Assembly (NCBI RefSeq): GCF_000007905.1
Contig: NC_004917.1
Coordinates: forward strand, 62,001-126,000
From: Helicobacter hepaticus ATCC 51449
Lineage (GTDB): Bacteria; Campylobacterota; Campylobacteria; Campylobacterales; Helicobacteraceae
DNA length: 64,000 nucleotides
Direction of reading: 5' to 3'
This document shows positions 1 to 8,591 of the stretch, one piece after another. A program made the position numbers and the translations under genes. Every line of letters starts with the position of its first letter. Position 1 is the stretch's first letter. Under the pieces are notes generated by a model that saw only the letters and a list, made by a program, of their open reading frames with translations, was not told the DNA's origin and ran no database searches.

Positions 1-1544
1 GTGTATGTACTTATTCCCATTACAAAGCAGGAATTACTGCTGTAGAAAATGCGCTAGGGATTAAGCCTCCACTCAATGCTATCCTTACACGCACTTTAAT
101 GAATATTTCTCTTTTTTTACACGACCACGCTGTGCATTTTTATACCTTGCACGGACTTGATTGGTGTGATATTACTTCTGCATTAAAAGCTGATTGCGCT
201 GCTGCTGCAAAACTTGCTTTCAAATATAGCCCAAATCCTATCTGCACTGGTGAAAATGAACTCAAAGCTGTGCAAGAAAAAGTAAGCACTTTTGTTAAAC
301 AAGGTGCGCTTGGACCATTTGCTAATGCGTATTGGGGACACAAAACTTATCACTTTACTCCAGAGCAAAATCTCATTGTTCTCTCGCATTATCTTAAACT
401 CCTTGAAGTGCAACGTGTCATTGCACAAATGATGGCAATTTTTGGTGCAAAAAATCCACATCCACAAAGTCTCACTGTAGGTGGCGTAACTTCTGTTATG
501 GATATTTTAGACCCAAGCCGTTTAGGCGAATGGCTTACTAAGTATAAAGAAGTTACTGAATTTATCAATCGCGCATATTGGGCAGATATTATTATGGCAG
601 CCGAAGCTTACAAAAATGAAGATTCTGTATTAAAAGGTTGTGGAGTTAAAAACTTTATCAGCTTCCAAGAAATGCAAGTAGGACCTGAAGAGTGGCTTTT
701 TAGTAGTGGAATCATAAAAGATGGTGATTTAAGTAAAGTATATCCTATTGATGAGAGCAAAATCACAGAAGAAGCTATACATTCGTGGTATGAGGATAAT
801 CAGCCACTCCACCCCTATGATGGCAAAACAAATCCTCAATACACAGGCTTTAAAGACGCCCAAACTATTGGACCTGATGGTAAGCTTATAGATTCTAAAG
901 TTATTGACGAAAATGGCAAATATTCGTGGATTAAATCTCCTCGTTATGATGGCGAACCTATGGAAGTTGGACCGCTTGCAAGTGTGCTAGTAGGTTATGC
1001 AAGTGGAAACAAAGCTATTGTTGATATTGTAAATGAACTTCTTAGCGTTACGGGCTTACCTAAAGAAGCTCTTTTTAGCACTCTTGGTAGAACTGCAGCA
1101 CGTGCTATTGAATGTAAAGTTGTCGCAGACCACGGCATAAAAGCTTTCAATGCACTTGTTGCCAATATTGCCTCTGGAGATAAAAATACTTGTGCACCTT
1201 ATAGTATTGATAAAAACAAAGAATACAAAGGACGCTTTATCGGTAATGTGCCTCGAGGAATGCTTAGCCACTGGGTGCGTATAAAAAATGGTGTTATTGA
1301 AAACTATCAAGCTGTTGTGCCTTCAACTTGGAATGCAGGACCACGTGATGCTAATGGTAAAAAAGGACCCTATGAAATGAGCCTTATTGGCACACAAGTC
1401 AAAGATATTACTCAACCGCTAGAGATTATTCGTCATATTCATTCATTTGACCCGTGTATTGCCTGCGCAGTGCATGTTATGGACACAAAAGGCAATGAAC
1501 TAAGTCAATATAAGGTAGAGCCATCATTTGCAAGACTACGATAA
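1..1544 (+). CDS. hydB: NiFe uptake hydrogenase large subunit, 5' end outside window
   Basis: Catalytic large subunit of the membrane-bound H2-uptake NiFe hydrogenase, which oxidises H2 and passes electrons through the small subunit to the cytochrome b HydC. The window opens inside the gene: the first complete codon is at position 3 and reads VCTYSHY, the end of the N-terminal RxCGxCxxxH nickel-ligand motif. The C-terminal motif DPCIACAVH supplies the other two cysteine ligands, followed by a 20-residue tail (VMDTKGN onwards) that the HydD protease would remove after the histidine. The frame is open from position 3 to the TAA at 1542-1544. The promoter and hydA are upstream and not visible. 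Confidence 0.97.
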   Translation, partial: VCTYSHYKAGITAVENALGIKPPLNAILTRTLMNISLFLHDHAVHFYTLHGLDWCDITSALKADCAAAAKLAFKYSPNPICTGENELKAVQEKVSTFVKQGALGPFANAYWGHKTYHFTPEQNLIVLSHYLKLLEVQRVIAQMMAIFGAKNPHPQSLTVGGVTSVMDILDPSRLGEWLTKYKEVTEFINRAYWADIIMAAEAYKNEDSVLKGCGVKNFISFQEMQVGPEEWLFSSGIIKDGDLSKVYPIDESKITEEAIHSWYEDNQPLHPYDGKTNPQYTGFKDAQTIGPDGKLIDSKVIDENGKYSWIKSPRYDGEPMEVGPLASVLVGYASGNKAIVDIVNELLSVTGLPKEALFSTLGRTAARAIECKVVADHGIKAFNALVANIASGDKNTCAPYSIDKNKEYKGRFIGNVPRGMLSHWVRIKNGVIENYQAVVPSTWNAGPRDANGKKGPYEMSLIGTQVKDITQPLEIIRHIHSFDPCIACAVHVMDTKGNELSQYKVEPSFARLR

Positions 1545-1554
1545 AGGAGGCGAT

Positions 1555-2319
1555 ATGAATACAAATAAAATTGAAATGTTTAAAAAAGAGCTTCATATGC
1601 ACGAAGAGTTTTCTGGGCTCACGCGCATATTTCACTGGCTAAGAGCACTATGTATCTTTACGCTCATTGCTACAGGATTCTATATCGCTTATCCTTTTAT
1701 TATGTCAAATCCCGATACGACACAAGCTACTTTGCAAGGAAGTATACAAGGGCAAGTTGTTATTGAACAAAGTATGGGTGCGGTAAGCACTTCTTACTTG
1801 CAAGGTTATATCAGAAGCGTGCATTTGATTATGGGTTTTGTGCTTATTGCCATCTCATTTTTTAGAATCTATCTTTTTTTCTTTGACAAAAAATCTTTGC
1901 CTGAAAGAATCTCGCTTAACCAAGCGCTACAACCTAAAATATGGATAGCCCAAATTAAAACCTATATGTTTATAGGCAATCACCCTCATATTGATGGAAC
2001 TTACAATCCTATACAATTTGTAACCTATTTATGCCTTGGCATACTCGTATTCCTTATATCTCTCACGGGAGTTGTGCTTTATTATAATGTTTATAATAAT
2101 GGACTTGGAGCAATTTTAGAATTTTGCTTTAAATGGGTAGAGGTGCTTTGTGGAGGATTATCAAGTGTGCGGAATCTGCATCATATTTTTACTTGGGCGA
2201 TTATCATCTTTATTCCAGTGCATATTTATTTTGCAGTATGGAATTCAATTAAATACCCAAATGGTGGTGTAGATGCTATTGTAAGCGGTATACGCTACAC
2301 TGATGAAGTAAAAGTTTAA
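1555..2319 (+). CDS. hydC: NiFe hydrogenase cytochrome b subunit HydC
   Basis: Di-heme membrane cytochrome b that anchors the hydrogenase and hands electrons to the quinone pool. Hydrophobic segments start at FHWLRALCIFTLIATGFYI and at HLIMGFVLIAISFFRIY, with further ones in the C-terminal half. Candidate heme histidines lie in FHWLRA, VHLIMGF, NLHHIF and PVHIYF. I chose the ATG at 1555 because AAAGGAGG lies just upstream. An in-frame ATG at 1528 overlaps hydB and has no such site. The gene is 10 nt after hydB and 7 nt before hydD, in one operon. Confidence 0.95.
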   Translation: MNTNKIEMFKKELHMHEEFSGLTRIFHWLRALCIFTLIATGFYIAYPFIMSNPDTTQATLQGSIQGQVVIEQSMGAVSTSYLQGYIRSVHLIMGFVLIAISFFRIYLFFFDKKSLPERISLNQALQPKIWIAQIKTYMFIGNHPHIDGTYNPIQFVTYLCLGILVFLISLTGVVLYYNVYNNGLGAILEFCFKWVEVLCGGLSSVRNLHHIFTWAIIIFIPVHIYFAVWNSIKYPNGGVDAIVSGIRYTDEVKV

Positions 2320-2326
2320 GGCTTGT

Positions 2327-2866
2327 ATGAAAATTTTAGTGCTTGGCATTGGTAATATCCTCTTTGGTGATGAGGGTATTGGGGTGCATTTAGCCAACTT
2401 TCTTAAACTCAATTATCGCTTTAGCGGGGAAAATGAGGTAGAGTTTGTCGATGGTGGCACACTTGCTTCTATGCTCATTCCCCTGATTACTTCTTATGAT
2501 AAGGTTCTTATTCTTGATTGCGTAGATGTCAATAATGCCAACATTGGTGAGGTATATTATTTTGATTTTGATAATGTGCCAAATATTATCACTTGGGCAG
2601 GAAGCGCACACGAAGTAGAGATGCTTCAAACATTACGTCTTACCGCAATTAATGGTGATTTACCCCCTGTTAAAATTATTGGCATCATTCCTGAAGTCAT
2701 TGGCGAAGATACAGCTTTTACTCTCTCGCAACCTGTAAAAGAAGGTGCAAAGATTATGGAAAAGCTTGCTCTAGAATTTTTAGAAGAAAATGGTATCCAC
2801 GCACAAAAAGTTGACAATAGAGATTTACAAGAAGTCGCTAATGGTTCTTTTAGAGGCTATGAATGA
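2327..2866 (+). CDS. hydD: Hydrogenase maturation endopeptidase HydD
   Basis: Nickel-dependent protease of the HyaD/HupD family that trims the C-terminal tail of HydB after metal insertion. The 179-residue length is usual. The N-terminal motif LGIGNILFGDEGIGVHLANF carries the acidic metal ligand. DCVDV and the histidine in GSAHEVEML fit the other two ligands. The gene sits between hydC and hydE, and its TGA overlaps the hydE start (ATGA at 2863-2866), so the two are probably translationally coupled. Confidence 0.95.
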   Translation: MKILVLGIGNILFGDEGIGVHLANFLKLNYRFSGENEVEFVDGGTLASMLIPLITSYDKVLILDCVDVNNANIGEVYYFDFDNVPNIITWAGSAHEVEMLQTLRLTAINGDLPPVKIIGIIPEVIGEDTAFTLSQPVKEGAKIMEKLALEFLEENGIHAQKVDNRDLQEVANGSFRGYE

Positions 2867-4656
2867 TTTATGATTTTAGATTCTATAATAAAAATCAAGA
2901 TGAAAGCTTTTTTCTCTTTCTCCTTGCTTCAAAAGCTCAAGTCCTTAACTTAGAAGCATTTTTTTATACATACGCAGAACATACACATTGTTTAATCCCC
3001 AACATACCAGCCTTAAGAGAATCTTATACGCAAATTTGTCCAAATCAGCCTATTCCTTCTTTGTTTGATTGTCCATACGAAAGCAAAGCCTACGCCCAAC
3101 TTATTTTACAATTTGCCAATGAGATTTCACTTGAACTCCCACTCTCATTGTATTTTTGCTTTCGCGAATTACATACAATCGCGCCACCAACACCATTTTA
3201 TACAACTCTTTGCAAAGAATCTCTTCGCCAATCTCTTCCTCACGCATTCCCTGAATTACCTCTGCATATACAAAATTCATTTCAAGATTCGCACACTATT
3301 CTCACACAATTTCATACACCCAAAACATATTATTATACCGCCTTAGAGACAAAAGAGATTCTTAATCCCTCAAGTGATATGTTCGCACTTCTTAATCCGC
3401 CTAATTCCTATGCACACAAACCGCTTATTTCTCCAGATAAAACATATTTTATACACATTGTAAATATGCTTAAGGAAAAACAAAGTGTGCCTTTTTGCAC
3501 ACAACGAGGCTTGCAGATTCTCTCTCTTTCTCCCACTCCCCATACACACACAACTATACTTTGTGATATTGCCTCAATTAAAACTTACTTTCGCACACAT
3601 CAAGCCCATATTGATACGCTTGCAAGTTTTGAAAAACCTCTTACACATCTTGTGCCAAAGGAAGTATTCCAAGAACACTTCCCTATTGATGAGTGTGGCT
3701 TAGTATTAATTGGACTTCCCTATGATATGCCTCTAGCCCTCATTAGTGCATTACTTTTGCAAGATGATATCGGATACTTTTTTCTCTCTTATGATATGCA
3801 ACACACTTATCCAGCGCCTTTTGATTTTTGCCATTCTCAAGCATTCAATGCACAAACTCTCACTATCTCGCATAATGGCATACTCATTGATACACATATT
3901 GCACAGCAATATACTTTAGAATCTCTCATTAACGCACATCTTCACACATATACACAAACTGATATTTCTACACCCTCTGAAGATTCCCTCCCTCAATCTC
4001 ATCTCATCATCTACCTTAGCACAACTCACCCAAGCGCATTTCTTATTAAAGATCAAAAATCAAAAATCCTTCTTGATATTGCCTTTGAATGTAATCCTCA
4101 TCTTATACTCCAAAACATTATTCAATCGTATGAAAACGGAGATGAACTCATTAAAAGCTTTGGGGCACATTCTCCACAGCTTTTAAAACGTATCTTTGCC
4201 TTGCCCGAAACATCACAGCTTTCACATAATCTTACTGATATATTTGGTGTTATTTCATTTATACTTGGCTTTAGCTCCACTTATGACACTCCAACTGATA
4301 AAAATGCACTTTTTTATCGTGCCTATCGTTTTGTTCGCGAAAGAGGACCGCGCATTGATTATAAACTTTTACGCAAAGATAATACAATTTCACTTGATTA
4401 CAATCGTATTGTCCGCTCTTGCATAAGCTTTAAATGCGCAGATATGGAAGATGAGATTCTTGCTTATGGCGTGCTTGATTCTCTAAGTGAATTTCTTGCT
4501 ACCCTCGTGCGTGATACCAAAACAAATCTTGCTATTGATAATGTTCTCTTGCTTGGCGATATGCTAGGCAATAGTATATTTCTTGATAAACTCTTAGGTT
4601 ACCTCCCCAAAGATATTCATTTAATTTTGCCCCAAGATGGTATGCTAGATTACTAA
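2863..4656 (+). CDS. hydE: HydE, Helicobacter-type hydrogenase accessory protein
   Basis: A 597-residue protein at the end of the hyd operon, in the position of the Helicobacter hydE gene, which is needed for hydrogenase activity but has no established biochemical role. The sequence is rich in His, Thr and Pro in the first 400 residues and has no obvious signal peptide or membrane helix. It starts within the hydD stop codon. The C-terminal part (FVRERGPRIDYKLLRKDN onwards) is less biased. Identification rests on operon position and family size. It is not the radical-SAM HydE of FeFe hydrogenases: no CxxxCxxC motif is present. Confidence 0.85.
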   Translation: MIYDFRFYNKNQDESFFLFLLASKAQVLNLEAFFYTYAEHTHCLIPNIPALRESYTQICPNQPIPSLFDCPYESKAYAQLILQFANEISLELPLSLYFCFRELHTIAPPTPFYTTLCKESLRQSLPHAFPELPLHIQNSFQDSHTILTQFHTPKTYYYTALETKEILNPSSDMFALLNPPNSYAHKPLISPDKTYFIHIVNMLKEKQSVPFCTQRGLQILSLSPTPHTHTTILCDIASIKTYFRTHQAHIDTLASFEKPLTHLVPKEVFQEHFPIDECGLVLIGLPYDMPLALISALLLQDDIGYFFLSYDMQHTYPAPFDFCHSQAFNAQTLTISHNGILIDTHIAQQYTLESLINAHLHTYTQTDISTPSEDSLPQSHLIIYLSTTHPSAFLIKDQKSKILLDIAFECNPHLILQNIIQSYENGDELIKSFGAHSPQLLKRIFALPETSQLSHNLTDIFGVISFILGFSSTYDTPTDKNALFYRAYRFVRERGPRIDYKLLRKDNTISLDYNRIVRSCISFKCADMEDEILAYGVLDSLSEFLATLVRDTKTNLAIDNVLLLGDMLGNSIFLDKLLGYLPKDIHLILPQDGMLDY

Positions 4657-4674
4657 CAAGTTACCCAAAATAGC

Positions 4675-4680
4675 TATAAT
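4675..4680 (+). promoter_or_regulatory. Sigma70-type -10 box for the lipoprotein gene
   Basis: A perfect TATAAT lies 28 nt upstream of the ATG at 4709, in the short gap after hydE. No clear -35 is visible, which is common in Helicobacter promoters. It probably separates the lipoprotein/metB/cysK group from the hyd operon. Confidence 0.6.
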
Positions 4681-4708
4681 CCACACTTATTTTATACAAG
4701 GAGTGATT

Positions 4709-5479
4709 ATGAAAGCTTTATCTTTTGCCTCAATATTAGGGATTGTAGGATTTACCCTTATGATAAGTGCGTGCAGTGATGAAAAAAACGCATTTAACAC
4801 CAATGAATGCCCCAAAGATGCACTTTGTTTGTATAAAAATGTCTCATTTTCACAAAATATTATGCCTAATGCTTATAAAGCAAGTATTCGCATTACAGAA
4901 AGTGATACTTTGCGTAAAGGTGGTGAGATAGAATCTGCAACCAAAAAAGATATTGCCAATACGCTCAATGACATTATTACGCTTAGTAAGCGAAAAGGAT
5001 TCTGTGAAGGCGGCAATCACGATTTACGTCCAAATATTCAATATAAAGATGGAGCAGCACGTGATACCGTTGGCTACACACTTAGCTTTAGTCTTGAATG
5101 CGATGTGCCAAGTAAGCAAAAAAAAGATTATGATGCCTTTATTGCTGATATTGATAAAAAAATCAATAAAAATAAATATCTTAGCTTCCTTGCTCCTAAT
5201 GTTAATATCATTGCTACTCCTCAAGCTTGGCAAGAAGCTCAAGATAAAACCTTTGGTGGCGCGCTTAAGCTTGCTAAAGAAAGTGCGCAAGAATATTCCA
5301 AGATTCTTGATAAGAAATGCACCCTTGTAAGTGCTGATGCTATTAATAATACTCTCGCACCACGCGAATTTGCTAAAGTAAGCAATATGAGTGCTTCTTC
5401 TGATGTAAGCTGGGAACTGCCCTCACCCAAAGAGCAAGAAATCACAGCAAAAATTCAAGTCAAATATATTTGTAAATAA
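4709..5479 (+). CDS. Predicted lipoprotein of unknown function
   Basis: A 256-residue protein with a lipoprotein signal peptide: hydrophobic residues 4-20 and a lipobox (MISAC) with the modifiable Cys at about residue 22. The ATG at 4709 was chosen because AAGGAG precedes it by 5 nt; an in-frame GTG at 4703 lies inside that site. The mature part is Lys-rich and soluble, with five further cysteines (NECP, ALCLY, GFCEG, LECD, KKCTL) plus the final YICK, so disulphides are possible. The overall pattern loosely recalls SIMPL/DUF541 periplasmic proteins, but this is only a guess. It precedes metB by 10 nt. Confidence 0.75.
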   Translation: MKALSFASILGIVGFTLMISACSDEKNAFNTNECPKDALCLYKNVSFSQNIMPNAYKASIRITESDTLRKGGEIESATKKDIANTLNDIITLSKRKGFCEGGNHDLRPNIQYKDGAARDTVGYTLSFSLECDVPSKQKKDYDAFIADIDKKINKNKYLSFLAPNVNIIATPQAWQEAQDKTFGGALKLAKESAQEYSKILDKKCTLVSADAINNTLAPREFAKVSNMSASSDVSWELPSPKEQEITAKIQVKYICK

Positions 5480-5489
5480 AGGATATTGT

Positions 5490-6641
5490 ATGAAAAGCAC
5501 GCTTGATACATTGCTGATACACGGGGGAGCAACCACAGACCCACGAACAGGTGCAGTTAATATCCCTATCTATCAAACTTCTACCTATGCCCAAAGTGCG
5601 CTCGGAGAACATTTAGGATATGAATACTCACGCACTAAGAATCCAACGCGAGATGGCATTGAGAGCCTTATTGCCCAATGTGAGGGTGGAAAATTTGGCT
5701 TCGCTTTTGCTTCGGGTATGGCAGCTATTGGCACGATTTTAAGTCTCTTTCAAAGTGGAGATTGCATTATCATTTCAAATAATGTCTATGGTGGCACTTT
5801 TAGAATCTTAGATAAAGTTTTTTCACATTTTAATATTAGCTATAAAATTGTTGATACACGTGATTTGAAAGCATTAGAATCTGCTATTACGCCTGAAGTC
5901 AAAGCTGTGCTTATTGAAACTCCAGCAAATCCGCTTCTAAGTGTTACGCCTTTAGAGCAGGTTGCTATACTTGCGAAAAAAAAAGGTATTTTAAGCATTG
6001 TAGATAATACCTTTATGACGCCTTATTTACAAAAACCTTTAGAGCTTGGCATTGATATCGTGATGCATTCAGCAACAAAATATCTTGGAGGACATAGCGA
6101 CCTTATAGCAGGACTCGTAGTTGTAAATGATTCTGCACTTGCAGAACGTATCGGCTTTTTACAAAATAGTATTGGGGGAGTGTTAGCACCTTTTGATAGC
6201 TTTTTGCTTATTCGCGGTATGAAAACACTCGGGGTGCGTCTCCAGCGCCATTGTGAAAATGCTCTCTTTTTAGCACAAGCACTTAGCGAGCATAGTGGGG
6301 TTGAAAAGGTATATTATCCCGGACTTAAAAGTGATGAAGGCTATCAAATACAAAACTCACAGGCTCGTAGCGGTGGAGGAATGCTAAGTTTTGAACTCAA
6401 AAAAAATTATGATTATAGAATCTTTTTTAAATCCACGCAAACAATCGTTTTAGCCGAAAGTTTAGGAGGTGTAGAATCCTTGCTTTGCCACCCTGCATCT
6501 ATGACTCATGCTTCAATCCCCAAAGATGTGCGTGAGCGTATGGGTATAAGCGAACATCTTATCCGCCTTTCTGTTGGTATTGAATATGCACAAGATTTAC
6601 TTGATGATTTAAATCAAGCCATTAAAAAAGCAAAGGTATAG
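5490..6641 (+). CDS. metB: Trans-sulfuration PLP enzyme (cystathionine gamma-lyase/synthase family)
   Basis: A 383-residue fold-type I PLP enzyme of the Cys/Met metabolism family. Visible family features are YSRTKNPTRD near residue 45, the FASGMAAI cofactor loop, the VDNTF motif, and the PLP lysine in SATKYLGGHSD. The C-terminal SLGGVESLLCHPASMTHA block is typical. Paired with cysK 1 nt downstream, it most likely acts as the cystathionine gamma-lyase of reverse transsulfuration, as in the H. pylori metB-cysK pair. Gamma-synthase activity cannot be excluded from sequence. The start has AAAGGA six bases upstream. Confidence 0.93.
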   Translation: MKSTLDTLLIHGGATTDPRTGAVNIPIYQTSTYAQSALGEHLGYEYSRTKNPTRDGIESLIAQCEGGKFGFAFASGMAAIGTILSLFQSGDCIIISNNVYGGTFRILDKVFSHFNISYKIVDTRDLKALESAITPEVKAVLIETPANPLLSVTPLEQVAILAKKKGILSIVDNTFMTPYLQKPLELGIDIVMHSATKYLGGHSDLIAGLVVVNDSALAERIGFLQNSIGGVLAPFDSFLLIRGMKTLGVRLQRHCENALFLAQALSEHSGVEKVYYPGLKSDEGYQIQNSQARSGGGMLSFELKKNYDYRIFFKSTQTIVLAESLGGVESLLCHPASMTHASIPKDVRERMGISEHLIRLSVGIEYAQDLLDDLNQAIKKAKV

Positions 6642-6642
6642 T

Positions 6643-7584
6643 ATGCTCTATCGTTCAAGTCTTGAACTTATAGGGCATACACCACTTTTAGAACTTACTC
6701 ATTTGAATATTGCAAACAATAACCGCATTTTTGCAAAGCTAGAATTCTATAATCCTGCAGGAGGAATAAAAGACAGGGTAGCTCTTTACATCTGCCAAAA
6801 GCTTAAGGAAAAGGGTCTTTTACATAAAGATTCTGTTATTATTGAAGCTACTGCGGGGAATACAGGACTTGGTATCGCCTTTGTGGCACAACATTTTGGG
6901 TGCAAAGCTATTCTTATCGTACCTGATAAATTCTCTATTGAAAAACAGATTCTAATGCGCGCACTTGGCGCACAAGTCATCAATACGCCCAAAGAAAAAG
7001 GAATGCAAGGTGCTATGGACAGAGCACAAGAAATGTTATCTTGCACACCTTATGCTTTAAGTCTTAATCAATTTGAGAATCTTGATAATCCACAAGCACA
7101 TTATCTTACTACAGCTAAAGAAATTTATGATGATATGGCAAAAGTGCAAGCAAATAGTGAAAATGGCTCTGACGCACTCATTGATTATCTTGTATGTGGT
7201 GCTGGGAGCGGAGGGAGCTTTAGCGGTATAGTTGGTTATCTTAAAAAGCAAGATTCTCGCATAAAAGGTGTGCTATGCGACCCTGTAGGCTCTATTATCG
7301 GCGGTGGTGAAGAGGGTTGTGCAAATATTGAAGGTATTGGTAATAACTTTATCCCTCATACAATGGATATTTCACTCATTGATAGTGTGCAAAAAATCAC
7401 AGATGAGGAAGCTTATGAGGGTGTAAGAATGCTAGCTAAAAATGAGGGAATCTTAGCAGGCATATCTTCTGGAGCGTGTTTGATAGCTTGTCTAAAACTC
7501 GCTAATGAAGTGCAAAATAGCCTGATTGTAACACTTTTTGCAGATGACTTAAGCCGTTATTTTAGTCGCAATTTAATTGATTAA
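6643..7584 (+). CDS. cysK: Cysteine synthase / cystathionine beta-synthase family enzyme
   Basis: A 313-residue fold-type II PLP enzyme. The PLP lysine is in GGIKDRVA (about residue 45), the asparagine loop is AGNTGLGIAF, and the phosphate-binding loop GAGSGGSFSG replaces the more usual GTGGT. It either makes cysteine from O-acetylserine or condenses serine or O-acetylserine with homocysteine; the adjacent metB favours the second role in a two-step methionine-to-cysteine route. The last 23 bases overlap a convergent glycosyltransferase gene, so this is the left edge of the glycan locus. Confidence 0.92.
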   Translation: MLYRSSLELIGHTPLLELTHLNIANNNRIFAKLEFYNPAGGIKDRVALYICQKLKEKGLLHKDSVIIEATAGNTGLGIAFVAQHFGCKAILIVPDKFSIEKQILMRALGAQVINTPKEKGMQGAMDRAQEMLSCTPYALSLNQFENLDNPQAHYLTTAKEIYDDMAKVQANSENGSDALIDYLVCGAGSGGSFSGIVGYLKKQDSRIKGVLCDPVGSIIGGGEEGCANIEGIGNNFIPHTMDISLIDSVQKITDEEAYEGVRMLAKNEGILAGISSGACLIACLKLANEVQNSLIVTLFADDLSRYFSRNLID

Positions 7585-8341
7585 TATTTACCCTTTCCCT
7601 CAGCATAGGATAAGATTCTAAGAGAGTATGCAAGACTTTATCATTTATTCCACCTTTTGCATTCTCTAGCCACAATGCTCCACATTTTGTATAATCTACA
7701 TAACTCATAAATTCTGTATAGTTTTCCTCTACGACATTGATTTTTGTCTCCTTGAGCAATGCCATAGCCCAAAACCAAATATCATCTTGATGAGGTGCGA
7801 GATGTAAAAACTTCTGCTCATCTAAAACATCTTTATATAAACAATGCGGAGGATAGAGAACTCCACCTACACCTGTAAAGAAATTTAAGAATGAAGGTGA
7901 AGTTTGAATATGAGATATGCAAGATTCCCATTGCATATAAGATAATAAACTACCACTCTCATCAAAGGAGATTCTATGTGCTCTATGGCAATGGATATAT
8001 TGTGGATTCTCCACATAAGCATTATAGAGTTTGCTTAACCAATCTTTAGGATAAATCACATCATCATCACAAGTTACAATAATTGCATTAAGATAATCTT
8101 GCAAAGTTGGAATGAGCTTTTTATAAGATTTGATATTTTTTTCACACCATTTTATCTCCAAGCCGTGATTTGTAAAGTCAAGCACACTTGAAGGTAAATC
8201 TTGTTCTTTATTTGGAAATTCTTCTTTAGAGAGCCAAAGGATAAGTTTATGAGGTTTAAGCGTTTGTGTCAAAAGCGAATAAAGCGTGTAATGTAAAGTG
8301 GGGATTCTTAAGGGATAAGAAGTGAGTGAAGCAACTAGCAA
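7562..8341 (-). CDS. Family 2-like glycosyltransferase
   Basis: A 259-residue GT-A-type glycosyltransferase. It opens with a nucleotide-binding strand (VASLTSYPLRIPTLHYTL), and CDDDVIYP at about residue 92 fits a metal-binding DxD. The acidic stretch HQDDIWFWAM is common in related enzymes of Campylobacter/Helicobacter surface loci. No ATG is near the N-terminus. The likely start is TTG at 8341, with GGAGG four bases upstream, overlapping the stop of the small gene before it by 7 nt. The 3' end overlaps cysK. The acceptor is unknown. Confidence 0.82.
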   Translation of the reverse strand: MLVASLTSYPLRIPTLHYTLYSLLTQTLKPHKLILWLSKEEFPNKEQDLPSSVLDFTNHGLEIKWCEKNIKSYKKLIPTLQDYLNAIIVTCDDDVIYPKDWLSKLYNAYVENPQYIHCHRAHRISFDESGSLLSYMQWESCISHIQTSPSFLNFFTGVGGVLYPPHCLYKDVLDEQKFLHLAPHQDDIWFWAMALLKETKINVVEENYTEFMSYVDYTKCGALWLENAKGGINDKVLHTLLESYPMLRERVNINQLNCD

Positions 8342-8496
8342 GTTTCCTCCACACTACTAAGTGCGTTACGCACATATTCTATTTCATTTTGAGATAATTG
8401 CAATGGATAATGCTTAGGATTTGCACTTTGTTTATCTGCTTCTATCTTTTTGGCATTTTTTGACTTTTTAAGCTTTGCTTTTAACTGCCTAAACAT
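8335..8496 (-). CDS. Small basic protein with KKSKNAKKIEADKQ motif
   Basis: A 53-residue protein. The ATG at 8496 has AAAGGAG 5 nt upstream; a longer in-frame start at 8529 is possible but lacks a good site. The N-terminal half is strongly basic (MFRQLKAKLKKSKNAKK), the C-terminal half is polar (LSQNEIEYVRNALSS). It overlaps the downstream glycosyltransferase by 7 nt. The DNA coding for SKNAKKIEADKQ is repeated perfectly at 34262-34305 in a second small gene. It may be a short helper or leader, or the detached N-terminus of the glycosyltransferase. The function is not known. Confidence 0.6.
   Translation of the reverse strand: MFRQLKAKLKKSKNAKKIEADKQSANPKHYPLQLSQNEIEYVRNALSSVEETC
8426..8469. 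repeat. 44-bp direct repeat, left copy
   Basis: These 44 bases are identical and in the same orientation at 34262-34305. Both copies lie inside small lysine-rich genes on the minus strand, about 25.8 kb apart, near the edges of the tract-rich region. Confidence 0.9.
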
Positions 8497-8554
8497 TCCC
8501 ACTCCTTTAACTTTAGCCAACCAAATCATAAACTATTCTCCCTTAATTTTTAGA

Positions 8555-8560
8555 TATAAT
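8555..8560 (+). promoter_or_regulatory. Sigma70-type -10 box for the DUF2972 gene
   Basis: TATAAT on the plus strand, 31 nt upstream of the ATG at 8592, in the gap between divergent genes. An AAAGGA ribosome site follows at about 8579-8584. Confidence 0.6.
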
Positions 8561-8591
8561 TTAAGCTTATTTTGCACTTAAAGGATTCTCA

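Noticed and set aside
2900-4430. Several plus-strand frames of 70-90 codons inside hydE
   Set aside because: They are shadows with His- and Leu-rich composition from the alternate reading of hydE and have no ribosome sites.
2863-4656. HydE as the FeFe-hydrogenase radical SAM maturase
   Set aside because: No CxxxCxxC motif is present, and the operon encodes a NiFe enzyme. It is the unrelated Helicobacter protein of the same name.
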